Shown piece by piece: positions 35,360 to 43,718 of a stretch of 64,000 bases of DNA (the stretch's first letter is position 1; the number at the start of each line of letters is the position of its first letter). The notes under the pieces were generated by a model that saw only the letters and a program-made list of their open reading frames with translations, had not been told where the DNA came from and made no database searches. The DNA lies in contig NZ_RCUV01000012.1 of NCBI RefSeq assembly GCF_003667545.1, forward strand, positions 62,001 through 126,000, written 5' to 3'. The position numbers and the translations under genes are program-made. Source of the stretch: Mycetocola manganoxydans (lineage in GTDB: Bacteria; Actinomycetota; Actinomycetes; Actinomycetales; Microbacteriaceae).

Positions 35360-36856
35360 CTAGGGCTGGCCGCTTCCCTCGAGACTCGTGTGGACTTCAC
35401 CGTCGGTGCTCTCCTCCACGAATCCGTCGATGACCGGGATGGCGGTCGTGATCGACTCGAGGCCGGAGAGCCGTGCCGGTGAGAGCTGCCTGGTCACTTC
35501 TTCGCGCGTCATCAGTTCCGACTCGACGACGAGGTCGGCGATGTTGCGCCGGGTGAGCAAGGCCGTTTTCGCGAGAGCTGCGGCAGCGGAGTAGCCGATG
35601 AACGGCGTCAGGGCGGTGATGACTCCGACCGATGAACCGACCATCGTCTCGAGCCGTTCCTCGTTCGCGGTGATCCCGTCGATGCAGTTGATCCGGAGCG
35701 TGTGGCAGGCCTGCGCCATCCACGTGATGCTCTGCATGAGCGAGTGGGCGATGACCGGCTCGAAGGCGTTGAGCTGCAACTGGCCCGCTTCGGCCGCCAT
35801 GGTGACCGTCATGTCCGCGCCGACAACCGAGAACGCGACCTGGTTGACAACCTCCGGAATGACGGGGTTCACCTTGCCCGGCATGATGCTCGATCCGGCC
35901 TGGACGGCGGGAAGGTTGATCTCGCCGAATCCGGCCTGTGGCCCGCTGGAAAGCAGCCGCAGGTCGTTGCAGATCTTCGAGAGCTTGATCGCCGAGCGTT
36001 TGAGGGTGCCGCTGAACGACATGAAGCCGCCGGCGTCGCTCGTCGATTCGATCAGGTCGGGCGCTGTTTCGAGGCTCAGGCCGGTGATCATGTTCAGGTG
36101 ACCAACGACGACGGAGGCGTAGCGGGGGTCCGCGGTGATCCCGGTTCCGATGGCTGTGGCGCCGAGGTTGATCTCAGCAAGCAGCCAGCGGGTTTCGATG
36201 AGGCGAGCGTGATCCTCACCGAGAGTCGTCGCGAAACCGTGGAATTCCTGCCCCAGCGTCATTGGAACGGCATCCTGAAGCTGGGTGCGTCCCACCTTGA
36301 GCAAGTGACGGAACTCGGCTGACTTGCGCGAGAACGAGTCCTGCAGGAGGGCGAGTTCGTCGAGGAGCGTCTGCAGCGAGAACGACAGTGCGATCTTGAT
36401 CGCCGTCGGGTACACGTCATTGGTGGACTGGCTGCGGTTGGTGTGGTCGATCGGTGAGATGAAGCCGTAGTCGCCCTTCGGCCGGCCCGCGATCTCGAGC
36501 GCGACGTTGGTGATGACCTCGTTCGCGTTCATGTTGGTAGATGTGCCGGCGCCACCCTGGATCACGCCGACGACGAACTCCTCGTGGAACTCACCGTCGA
36601 TGATCCGCTGGCAGGCCTGGTCGATCAGCGCACCCTTCTCGGCACCGAGAACCCCGAGTTCGACGTTCGTGCGCGCCGCTGCCTGCTTCACACTGGCGAT
36701 GGCGACGATGAGCGCCGGGTAGACCGAGATGGGTCGCTTCGAGATCGGGAAGTTCTCCAGCGCTCGCGCCGTGTGGATGCCCCAATAGGCATCCGCGGGA
36801 ATCTCCATGCTGCCGAGCGAATCGGTCTCGGTGCGGGTTCTTTCGTCCGTCGTCAT
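35360..36856 (-). CDS. aspA: Aspartate ammonia-lyase
   Basis: 498 residues. The signature GSSIMPGKVNPVIPEVVNQV and the blocks VIQGGAGTSTNMNANEVITN and DVYPTAIKIALSFSL place it in the aspartase branch rather than fumarase C. It deaminates aspartate to fumarate and ammonia. The ATG at 36856 follows AGGGAG by 5-6 bases; an ATG 21 codons earlier is rejected. The gene is monocistronic and convergent with the FAH-family gene, with 5 bp between stops. Confidence 0.93.
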   Translation of the reverse strand: MTTDERTRTETDSLGSMEIPADAYWGIHTARALENFPISKRPISVYPALIVAIASVKQAAARTNVELGVLGAEKGALIDQACQRIIDGEFHEEFVVGVIQGGAGTSTNMNANEVITNVALEIAGRPKGDYGFISPIDHTNRSQSTNDVYPTAIKIALSFSLQTLLDELALLQDSFSRKSAEFRHLLKVGRTQLQDAVPMTLGQEFHGFATTLGEDHARLIETRWLLAEINLGATAIGTGITADPRYASVVVGHLNMITGLSLETAPDLIESTSDAGGFMSFSGTLKRSAIKLSKICNDLRLLSSGPQAGFGEINLPAVQAGSSIMPGKVNPVIPEVVNQVAFSVVGADMTVTMAAEAGQLQLNAFEPVIAHSLMQSITWMAQACHTLRINCIDGITANEERLETMVGSSVGVITALTPFIGYSAAAALAKTALLTRRNIADLVVESELMTREEVTRQLSPARLSGLESITTAIPVIDGFVEESTDGEVHTSLEGSGQP

Positions 36857-37099
36857 TGGGAACTCCCTCTCCTGTGGTTCTATCTCCAGGCCGCGGTTGG
36901 CGGGTGTGATCAGTCTCACTGTGGCTCCATTGCCTTGTCGTCGAGTGCTTGTGGCGGGACCCTCCCGACTTTACCCGCCTTGCGCGCCGTGAGTGCTGGC
37001 CCGACTGGCAGAAGGCGTCGGCGCGATCGCCACACTGTCACGCGGGGTGGACCTGTGAAGAACGCGATCGGCGGCATCCCGCGTGGCAAGGTGGTCGCC

Positions 37100-38029
37100 A
37101 TGCCTCGACGCACTCCCCTTCCGCCGGAGCAGCGAGGTGTCGCGTTCCGTACATCCGATGACCACGGGTTATCCCCGGGTCGGCTTCGTGGTTCGGATCT
37201 CCAGGCGCCTCACCGAGGGGTCCGTGCTGTTGAGCTGAGCGCAGCATCCGTTCTCGATCGCTGCCGGATGTTCGCGCCACTGATGCCGTCGGACGGTGTC
37301 GTTTGTTCGGTGACCGCTGCGCTGGTCTATCGGATGCCACTTCCTCGCTCGCTCGAGAACGCCCAGACACTCCATGTCGCGGTTCCTCGAGGTCATCAGC
37401 CGCCGCGAGTGCGCGGCGTCACCGGGCACGCGCTGACGCTGCACCGACCGCGCTGGCATGCCGCTGAGATACCGCTGGTGGACCCAGTGGAAACCTGGGT
37501 GCATCTGGCTTCTGTCTTGAGTCGTGAGGATCTGGTTGCGGTAGGCGATTTCCTTGTCTCCGGCCGGGTGGCGGCCGCTGGACGCGAGCCAGTGTTATCG
37601 ACGATCGACGAACTCGCGTCGGTCGTTCGCGCCTCTCAGGGCGTGCGCGGCATCTCGAAGCTTCGTTGGGCGTTGCCGCTCGTGCGAACCGCCGTCGACT
37701 CCAGGCCAGAGAGCCATCTTCGCCTGCTCTTTCTTGCCCACTCACTGCCCGAGCCACTGGTGAACCGACCGATCTACTCCGCGACGGGCGAATATCTTGG
37801 ACGGCCCGACCTGTCCTATCCACGCCTCAAGCTGCTTTTCGAGTACGAAGGCGATTACCATCGCACCGACCCGGCCCAGTTCCGCCGGGACATTTCACGG
37901 CGTGAGCGGTTCGAAACGGAAGGCTGGCGAACCGTACGAGTGACGAGCGATGATCTTTACGTCCAGCCGCTCGCATTCATCCAACGCACCCAGGCGCTCA
38001 TCGCAGCACGGCGATCGATTAAGCAGTAG
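37100..38029 (+). CDS. DUF559/Vsr-like endonuclease-domain protein (AbiEi-type winged-helix N-terminus)
   Basis: 309 residues. The N-terminal half has the pattern GRLRGSDLQAPHRGVRAVEL, VTAALVYRMPLP and DPVETWVHLASVLSREDLVA seen in abortive-infection AbiEi-like antitoxin proteins. The C-terminus carries a PD-(D/E)xK-type fold: RPDLSYPRLKLLFEYEGDYH followed by RRDISRRERFETEGW. Such proteins are common, one per locus, in Microbacteriaceae and of unknown role. The ATG follows AAGGTGG; a GTG 15 codons earlier is possible. The stop lies inside a 21-bp inverted repeat. Confidence 0.8.
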   Translation: MPRRTPLPPEQRGVAFRTSDDHGLSPGRLRGSDLQAPHRGVRAVELSAASVLDRCRMFAPLMPSDGVVCSVTAALVYRMPLPRSLENAQTLHVAVPRGHQPPRVRGVTGHALTLHRPRWHAAEIPLVDPVETWVHLASVLSREDLVAVGDFLVSGRVAAAGREPVLSTIDELASVVRASQGVRGISKLRWALPLVRTAVDSRPESHLRLLFLAHSLPEPLVNRPIYSATGEYLGRPDLSYPRLKLLFEYEGDYHRTDPAQFRRDISRRERFETEGWRTVRVTSDDLYVQPLAFIQRTQALIAARRSIKQ

Positions 38030-38070
38030 ACGCTCCAAAACCCGGGATATTGGAGCATCTACTGCTTAAT
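38018..38070. terminator. 21-bp inverted repeat between convergent genes
   Basis: ATTAAGCAGTAGACGCTCCA (with one more A; 38018-38038) pairs with 38050-38070 at 20 of 21 positions, with an 11-base loop. The left arm contains the TAG stop of the upstream gene. No T-tract follows. The position between convergent genes suggests a bidirectional terminator. Confidence 0.6.
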
Positions 38071-38085
38071 GGATCGCGAGTGGGA

Positions 38086-38982
38086 TCAGCGCTTGCGCGA
38101 GAACGCCTCCACGCGCTCTTCCGGGCTCAACGCCTCCATCTCAGCGATGAACTCCTGTGTGAAGAAGTCGGAGGTCGCGAAGTCACCGATCGGCACGACC
38201 GAGTGGGTGATGCGGTCGTCGTACACATGCAGGAGGTTGTACGACTGCCCGCCGTCCATACCGTTGGTCGATCGCGGCGGGTTGCCGAGGTTCATCGTGT
38301 AGCAGGTGGCCGCAGCGACCGATACCGGGATACCCGCGAACATCGACGTCATCGCATAGTGCAGGTGCCCGGCGAGGATGGCGCGGATATCCGTCCCGCG
38401 CAGCACCGCTTCGAGCGCGGACTGGTCGCGCAACTCGAGCAGATCGAACAGCGGCTGCGGCGCCGGCGCCGGCGGATGATGCAGACCCACGATCGTGCCG
38501 AGCTCGGCCGGGGTCGACAGTTCAGCAGCGAGCCACTCAAGTTGCGCATCATCGAGCTCTCCGTGGTGAAAGCCGGGCACACTCGAGTCGAGGCCGATGA
38601 AGCGCAACCCACCGAGATTCCAGACCCGGTCGAGAGGCGCATCGGATGCCTCCTGCCGCAGCAACTCGCGCCGCATCGGTCCGCGTTCGTCGTGATTGCC
38701 CATCAGCCAGATGAGCTGAGCGCCCAGCCGCTCGGCGACCGGCTCGACCCGCTCGCGGAGCCTTGCGTAGGCATCCGTCTCTCCGAGGTCGGTGAGGTCA
38801 CCGGTGAACACGAGGGCGGACGGCCGGATACCGGTCGCCTCGACCTGGGCGAGCGCGCGCTCCAGGTTCGACTCCGTCGTGATGCCGCCGTGCAGTGGAG
38901 TGCCCCCGGCGAGGAAGTGCGTGTCGCTCAGGTGCACGATCACCTGGCGCGCTGGGGGGTACTGGCCAAGCTGAAGAGACAT
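38086..38982 (-). CDS. Metallophosphoesterase, CpdA-like (3',5'-cyclic nucleotide phosphodiesterase)
   Basis: 298 residues. All calcineurin-like metal motifs are present in order: LSDTHFLAGG, FTGDLTDLGETDAY, LMGNHDERGP, GLHHPPAP and ILAGHLHYAM. Two metal ions hydrolyse a phosphodiester; the cAMP specificity is assigned from family similarity. No signal peptide, so cytoplasmic. TAGGCT lies exactly 6 bp before the ATG, so the transcript is probably leaderless. Confidence 0.88.
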   Translation of the reverse strand: MSLQLGQYPPARQVIVHLSDTHFLAGGTPLHGGITTESNLERALAQVEATGIRPSALVFTGDLTDLGETDAYARLRERVEPVAERLGAQLIWLMGNHDERGPMRRELLRQEASDAPLDRVWNLGGLRFIGLDSSVPGFHHGELDDAQLEWLAAELSTPAELGTIVGLHHPPAPAPQPLFDLLELRDQSALEAVLRGTDIRAILAGHLHYAMTSMFAGIPVSVAAATCYTMNLGNPPRSTNGMDGGQSYNLLHVYDDRITHSVVPIGDFATSDFFTQEFIAEMEALSPEERVEAFSRKR

Positions 38983-39014
38983 GCGCCCAGCCTAACCAGC
39001 ACCTCCGACGCGGA

Positions 39015-40451
39015 TCAGGCGAAAAGCATCTCGATCGGTCCACGAGCGAAGTAGACGAGGAATCCGACAGCCACGACCCAGAGCAACGGGCTGATCTCGC
39101 GGGCCTTGCCGCTCAGCGCGCGCAGGATCACCCACGCGATGAAGCCTGCACCGATGCCGTTGGCGATCGAATAGGTGAGCGGCATGATCGTGACGGTCAG
39201 GAACACGGGCAGGGTCGACGAGTACTCGGTCCAGTGGATGTCGCGGATCTGCGCCATCATCATCGCACCGACGATGACGAGGGCAGCGGATGCCACTTCG
39301 CTCGGCACGATGCTCGTCAGGGGCGTCAGGAACATGGCGAGGACGAACAGAACACCGGTGACGATGTTGGCGAGACCGGTGCGCGCGCCCTCACCGATAC
39401 CGGCGCCGGACTCGACGAAGACGGTGTTCGATGAGCTCGAGGTCGCACCACCGGCGACGGCACCGATGCCCTCGACGATGAGCGCTGACTTGAGACGCGG
39501 GAAGTTTCCCTTTTCGTCGGCGAGGCCTGCTTCCTTGCTCAAGCCGGTCATCGTGCCCATGGCGTCGAAGAAGTTGGTGAAGACGAGGGTGAAGACGAGC
39601 ATGAGAGCGGCGAGAACGCCGATGCGCTCGAAGCTGCCGAAGTTGAAGGCGCCGATGAGTCCGAGGTCAGGAGCGCTGAAGATCTGGGTGGGCAGCGCGG
39701 GAACCGTGAGTCCCCACCCGCCGGGGTTCTCGCCACCGTTGGAGGCGCCGACCGGGATGAGCGTCTCGGCGACGAGAGCGAGGACCGTGCCGACGAGGAT
39801 GCCGATGAGCAGCGCGCCCTTGACCTTGCGCGCGACGAGAACACCGCTGACGAGGAGGGTCAGCACGAAGATCACGGTGGGAAGCGTCGCGATCGATCCG
39901 CCTGAACCGAGGCCGACCGGCGGCGACGACTGGCCGGTGGAGGTGACAAGACCAGCGTTGACGAAGCCGATGAAGGCGATGAAGAGGCCGATACCGACGG
40001 TGATCGCGATCTTCAGCTGGATTGGGACCGCTTCGAAGATGAGGCGACGAAGGCCCGTTGCTGCGAGCAACACGATGAAGAGACCGTTGATGACGACGAG
40101 GCCCATCGCCTCGGCCCAGGTGACCTGGCCGACAACGCTGAACGCGAGGAAGGAGTTGATGCCGAGTCCGGCGGCGAACGAGAACGGCAGACGCGCGACG
40201 AGACCGAAGAGGATGGTCATGACACCGGCGGTGAGTGCCGTCACGGCGGAGAGCTGGGCGAAGTCGAGCGAGTTTCCGTCGATGTCGACGCCGCTCGACA
40301 GGATGATCGGGTTCAGGATGACGATGTACGCCATCGCCACGAACGTGACCAGGCCACCGCGCACCTCGGCGCTGAACGTCGAGCCCCTCTTTGTGATTTC
40401 GAAGAAGCCGTCGATGCGGTTCTTGAGTGTGGGCGCAGTTGTCGATGCCAC
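39015..40451 (-). CDS. NCS2-family purine permease (AzgA-like adenine/guanine/hypoxanthine transporter)
   Basis: 478 residues, about twelve to fourteen membrane segments. Diagnostic stretches are GGLVTFVAMAYIVILNPIIL, LPFSFAAGLGINSFLAFSVV and AGGATSSSSNTVFVESGAGI, the last being the AzgA-type equivalent of the NCS2 signature. It imports purine bases with protons. The uracil permease is divergent, with 170 bp between, which supports a salvage role. Confidence 0.92.
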   Translation of the reverse strand: MASTTAPTLKNRIDGFFEITKRGSTFSAEVRGGLVTFVAMAYIVILNPIILSSGVDIDGNSLDFAQLSAVTALTAGVMTILFGLVARLPFSFAAGLGINSFLAFSVVGQVTWAEAMGLVVINGLFIVLLAATGLRRLIFEAVPIQLKIAITVGIGLFIAFIGFVNAGLVTSTGQSSPPVGLGSGGSIATLPTVIFVLTLLVSGVLVARKVKGALLIGILVGTVLALVAETLIPVGASNGGENPGGWGLTVPALPTQIFSAPDLGLIGAFNFGSFERIGVLAALMLVFTLVFTNFFDAMGTMTGLSKEAGLADEKGNFPRLKSALIVEGIGAVAGGATSSSSNTVFVESGAGIGEGARTGLANIVTGVLFVLAMFLTPLTSIVPSEVASAALVIVGAMMMAQIRDIHWTEYSSTLPVFLTVTIMPLTYSIANGIGAGFIAWVILRALSGKAREISPLLWVVAVGFLVYFARGPIEMLFA

Positions 40452-40570
40452 GAAGGGTCCCTTTCAGGAAAATGGGGTGAGGGGCGACACCAGCCCAAGC
40501 TCTCGCGGTGCGCCGAGGAACAGCTTATTGCCAGCCGCATGCTCGTCTGCGCACAACGCTGAATTGTCGG

Positions 40571-40597
40571 TACGGTATCGGAGGGCTTCCGCCCTCC
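40571..40597 (+). promoter_or_regulatory. Promoter-like TACGGT and hairpin in the uracil permease leader
   Basis: TACGGT (40571-40576) is followed by a perfect hairpin GGAGGGC-TTCC-GCCCTCC (40580-40597) that ends 24 bp before the ATG. PyrR-type RNA control of pyrimidine genes is known in actinobacteria; whether this hairpin is such a site is unproven. Confidence 0.35.
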
Positions 40598-40621
40598 TCC
40601 CCTTCCCTGAAAGAAGTACGC

Positions 40622-41899
40622 ATGGCGCTGCCCTGGACACTGCACGGCGACGGAAAGAACGTCGGAGCCCTCGAGGTGGTCGGCCCCGCCGAACGCCTCA
40701 CCTGGCCACGGATGATCGGACTCGGTGCCCAGCACGTCGTCGCGATGTTCGGCGCGACGTTCCTCGTCCCCATCCTCACCGGTTTCCCACCGTCGACAAC
40801 ACTGCTGTTCTCCGGCTTCGGCACGATCCTGTTCCTGCTCATCACGAAGAACAGGCTTCCCAGCTACCTCGGGTCATCGTTCGCCTTCATCGCGCCGATC
40901 ACCGTCGCGACGACGGCGGAAGGCATGGGGAGCGCGCTGTTCGGCATCGTCATCGTCGGCATCCTCCTCGCTCTCGTCGGCCTGCTCGTGCAGGTCACGG
41001 GTATCGGCTGGATCAACTCCCTCATGCCGCCCGTCGTCGCCGGTGCCATCGTGGCGCTGATCGGCTTCAACCTCGGCCCTGCGGCATGGAACAACTTCCA
41101 GGTGGCGCCGCTCACCGCGACCATCACCCTCGGGGCAGTCGTCCTGGCATCCGTCCTGTTCAAGGGAATCCTGGGGCGGATGTCGATTCTCGTCGGTGTC
41201 GTCGTCGGCTACATCGCCGCGGTCCTGTTCGGTGAGGTGAACTTCGACGCTGTCGGAAAGGCGGCGTGGATCGGGCTGCCGGAATTCAACAGCCCGTCGA
41301 ACCCGTTCACAAATCCCGAACTCTGGGCGGTCCTGCCCGCGTTCCTCCCTGTCGTGCTCGTGCTCGTCGCGGAGAACGTCGGCCACATCCGCGGGGTCGC
41401 ACAGATGGTGGACGACCAGTCGATCAACAAGCTCACCGGTCGCGGACTCTTCGCCGACGGCCTTGCGACCGTGATCGCCGGCTTCGGCGGCGGTTCGGCG
41501 ACCACGACGTACGGCGAGAACATCGGCGTCATGGCTGCGACCCGCGTGTACTCGACAGCGGCGTACTGGGTCGCCGGCATCGTCGCGATCCTCCTCGGTC
41601 TCTCGCCCAAGGTCGGCGCGGTCATCAATACGATCCCCGCCGGCGTCCTCGGTGGTGTGACGACGGCCCTGTACGGCCTGATCGGCATCATCGGTGTGAA
41701 GATCTGGCTCGACAACAAGGTCGACTTCTCCAAGCCGAAGAACCAGTTCACCGCGGCGACGGCGCTCATCATCGGTATCGCCAACTACACCTGGCAGTTC
41801 GGTGACGTCGTCTTCAACGGAATCGCCCTCGGCACCATCGCTGCGATCGTCATCTACCACCTGATGAACGTGCTCGGACGGGTCCGCGGCACGGACTGA
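40622..41899 (+). CDS. NCS2-family uracil permease (UraA/PyrP-like)
   Basis: 425 residues, about fourteen membrane segments. GLGAQHVVAMFGATFLVPIL at the start and AGFGGGSATTTYGENIGVMA (NCS2 signature with the substrate-binding Glu) mark the uracil branch; VLVAENVGHIRGVAQM carries the other conserved Glu. It imports uracil by proton symport. The ATG follows GAAAGAAG. A long inverted repeat (family A copy 3) and a terminator follow. Confidence 0.92.
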   Translation: MALPWTLHGDGKNVGALEVVGPAERLTWPRMIGLGAQHVVAMFGATFLVPILTGFPPSTTLLFSGFGTILFLLITKNRLPSYLGSSFAFIAPITVATTAEGMGSALFGIVIVGILLALVGLLVQVTGIGWINSLMPPVVAGAIVALIGFNLGPAAWNNFQVAPLTATITLGAVVLASVLFKGILGRMSILVGVVVGYIAAVLFGEVNFDAVGKAAWIGLPEFNSPSNPFTNPELWAVLPAFLPVVLVLVAENVGHIRGVAQMVDDQSINKLTGRGLFADGLATVIAGFGGGSATTTYGENIGVMAATRVYSTAAYWVAGIVAILLGLSPKVGAVINTIPAGVLGGVTTALYGLIGIIGVKIWLDNKVDFSKPKNQFTAATALIIGIANYTWQFGDVVFNGIALGTIAAIVIYHLMNVLGRVRGTD

Positions 41900-41915
41900 C
41901 CTGCCTCGTCCGAGA

Positions 41916-41980
41916 CGTTTTCACCCGTTGCGGTCGGAAACACCCGGTACGCCGGGTGGATTCGACCGCAACGGATGAAT
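41916..41980. repeat. Hairpin-forming intergenic repeat, family A copy 3 (inverted)
   Basis: Read on the plus strand this matches the reverse complement of copy 1 throughout: TTTTCACCC, TGCGGTC, AACAC-CGG, ACGCCGGGTGGAT. Internal complementarity is very high here: CCGTTGCGGTCG pairs perfectly with CGACCGCAACGG, and CACCCGG with CCGGGTG inside it. It lies 17 bp after the uracil permease stop and may assist termination. Confidence 0.7.
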
Positions 41981-41997
41981 GCACGGCCCTGAATCGA

Positions 41998-42034
41998 GAA
42001 ACGGCGCGGACCCCCACAGGGCCCGCGCCGTTTC
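41998..42034. terminator. Bidirectional terminator between uracil permease and Pit operon
   Basis: GAAACGGCGCGG pairs perfectly with CCGCGCCGTTTC (12 bp) across a 13-base loop. It lies between the convergent permease and phosphate-transport operons. The T-run is only three bases, so efficiency is uncertain. Confidence 0.75.
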
Positions 42035-42048
42035 GGCGTCCATAGGGA

Positions 42049-42381
42049 TCAGCCGTGAAGAGCCGGAACGATGAGGTAGATACCGAACAGGACCGATGCA
42101 GCACAGACGGCGAAGCATCCGTATGCCGCGAACTGCGCGATGCGCTTCTGCAGCGGGGACAGCGGGTTCTTCCGTGCTGCCTTCGCTGCCTTCTTCTCCG
42201 CAGACTTGATCTCCGCTGCCGTGAGCACCGTGATGGCATCGGTGAAGGTCGCAGGGCTCACGACGGGCACGCGACCGGCGCGCACGAGCATCTTCAGACC
42301 GAGCGAGTAGAAGCCGACTACGACGACGGTTCCCGTGAGGGCAGCCGCGAGCACGATGACGAATCCCATCCAGTCGATCAC
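42049..42381 (-). CDS. Small membrane protein encoded with the phosphate transporter
   Basis: 110 residues: helix 1 about 7-29 (VIVLAAALTGTVVVVGFYSL), a basic cytoplasmic loop AEKKAAKAARKNPLSPLQKR, and helix 2 about 85-106. The start is GTG and overlaps the Pit stop as GTGA, so it is translationally coupled. Similar genes follow pit in other Microbacteriaceae. Function unknown; an accessory role in phosphate uptake is a guess from context. Confidence 0.75.
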   Translation of the reverse strand: MIDWMGFVIVLAAALTGTVVVVGFYSLGLKMLVRAGRVPVVSPATFTDAITVLTAAEIKSAEKKAAKAARKNPLSPLQKRIAQFAAYGCFAVCAASVLFGIYLIVPALHG

Positions 42382-43565
42382 TTGGCCACCTTCTTCGGTT
42401 CAGCCTCGGGCTCAGCGGCGATGACAACGGCTTCACCGGATGCCGCGACATCGCTGACGACGTTGTGGTGCCCGATCTTGTCGCGACGCGACCACAGGAA
42501 GATGAAGAGGATCGTGCCGATGCCGACGACGGCATCCACGATGATTCCCCACGTGCCGAGGTGAGCGACGAGCGCCGCAAGCGCACCGACCACTCCGGCG
42601 GCCGGCAGGGTGAGCAGCCAGCCGATGGCGATCCGTCCCGCTGTCTTCCACCGCACGCTCGAGCCGCGGCGTCCGAGGCCGGAGCCGATGACGGATCCTG
42701 AGGCGACCTGGGTCGTCGACAGGGCGAAACCGAGGTGGCTCGAGGCGAGGATCGTGGCCGCGGTGCTGGTCTCAGCGGCGAAGCCCTGAGCGGGCTTGAC
42801 GTCGGTGAGGCCGGTTCCGAGGGTCTTGATGATGCGCCAGCCGCCGACGTACGTGCCGAGGGCGATGGCGAGCGCGCAGACCACGACCACCCAGAACTGC
42901 ACGCCGTCGCTCGGCGACTGAAGGTTGACCGAGATGAGGGCGAGGGTGATGACACCCATGGTCTTCTGAGCGTCGTTGGTGCCGTGGGCGAGAGCCACGA
43001 GCGACGACGAGAAGATCTGGCCGTAGCGGAAGCCAGAGCGGCCATCGGGCTTGTTGTCGTAGCGGCGGGTGACCCCGTACGCGAGCTTCGTCGCGATGTA
43101 CGCGATGAGAGCGGCGGTGAGCGGCGCGAGAAGCGCCGGGAGGATCACTTTGGAGAGAAGCACGCCGAGGTCGATCGCACCGGTGCCGAAGCCGACGAGG
43201 GCCGCTCCGATGAGTCCGCCGAAGAGCGCGTGCGACGAGCTGGACGGCAGACCGAGCAGCCAGGTCAGCATGTTCCAGACGATCGCACCGATCAACCCGG
43301 CGAAGATGAGCTCAGGGGTGATCAGCACCCCGTCGTCACCCTCACGGATGATCCCGCCTGAGATGGTCTTCGCCACCTCGGTGGAGAGGAATGCCCCGAT
43401 CAGGTTCAGGATTGCAGCGAGTCCCACGGCGACCTTGGGCTTCAGCGCGCCCGTTGCGATGGGTGTCGCCATCGCGTTCGCTGTGTCGTGGAATCCGTTG
43501 GTGAAGTCGAAGAAGAGGGCAAGTGCTATGACAAGCACAATGATGAGGGTGATATCCACCGGCAT
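42378..43565 (-). CDS. pit: Low-affinity inorganic phosphate transporter (Pit family)
   Basis: 395 residues, about ten membrane helices in two repeats. The duplicated signature is present as FDFTNGFHDTANAMATPIAT and SLVALAHGTNDAQKTMGVIT, where GFHDTAN and AHGTNDAQ bind phosphate. It imports metal-phosphate by proton symport. The ATG at 43565 (MPVDITLI) is preferred over one ten codons upstream. A 6-bp stem (TCCCGG/CCGGGA) lies about 30 bp upstream. The small membrane gene follows with a GTGA overlap. Confidence 0.92.
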   Translation of the reverse strand: MPVDITLIIVLVIALALFFDFTNGFHDTANAMATPIATGALKPKVAVGLAAILNLIGAFLSTEVAKTISGGIIREGDDGVLITPELIFAGLIGAIVWNMLTWLLGLPSSSSHALFGGLIGAALVGFGTGAIDLGVLLSKVILPALLAPLTAALIAYIATKLAYGVTRRYDNKPDGRSGFRYGQIFSSSLVALAHGTNDAQKTMGVITLALISVNLQSPSDGVQFWVVVVCALAIALGTYVGGWRIIKTLGTGLTDVKPAQGFAAETSTAATILASSHLGFALSTTQVASGSVIGSGLGRRGSSVRWKTAGRIAIGWLLTLPAAGVVGALAALVAHLGTWGIIVDAVVGIGTILFIFLWSRRDKIGHHNVVSDVAASGEAVVIAAEPEAEPKKVAK

Positions 43566-43718
43566 AGTTCTCTGAGTAGGGACTCCCCCGCGCACACGTG
43601 TTCCCGGAGAAAATTCACCGGGAGTTCATGGATACGAGGTTGCCAGTTGAGGCGGCCGTAAGAATGATTACACCCTGACCAGAGCGCGTCAACTTGACAC
43701 CCCCGGTTCGGCGAACGC

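Noticed and set aside
39175-41235. 686-codon plus-strand frame spanning both nucleobase permeases
   Set aside because: It crosses antisense and out-of-frame parts of two well-supported membrane protein genes.
43566-43718. Pho box upstream of pit
   Set aside because: GAACTCCCGG and GAATTTTCTCCGG look repeat-like, but spacing and consensus do not fit a PHO box convincingly.
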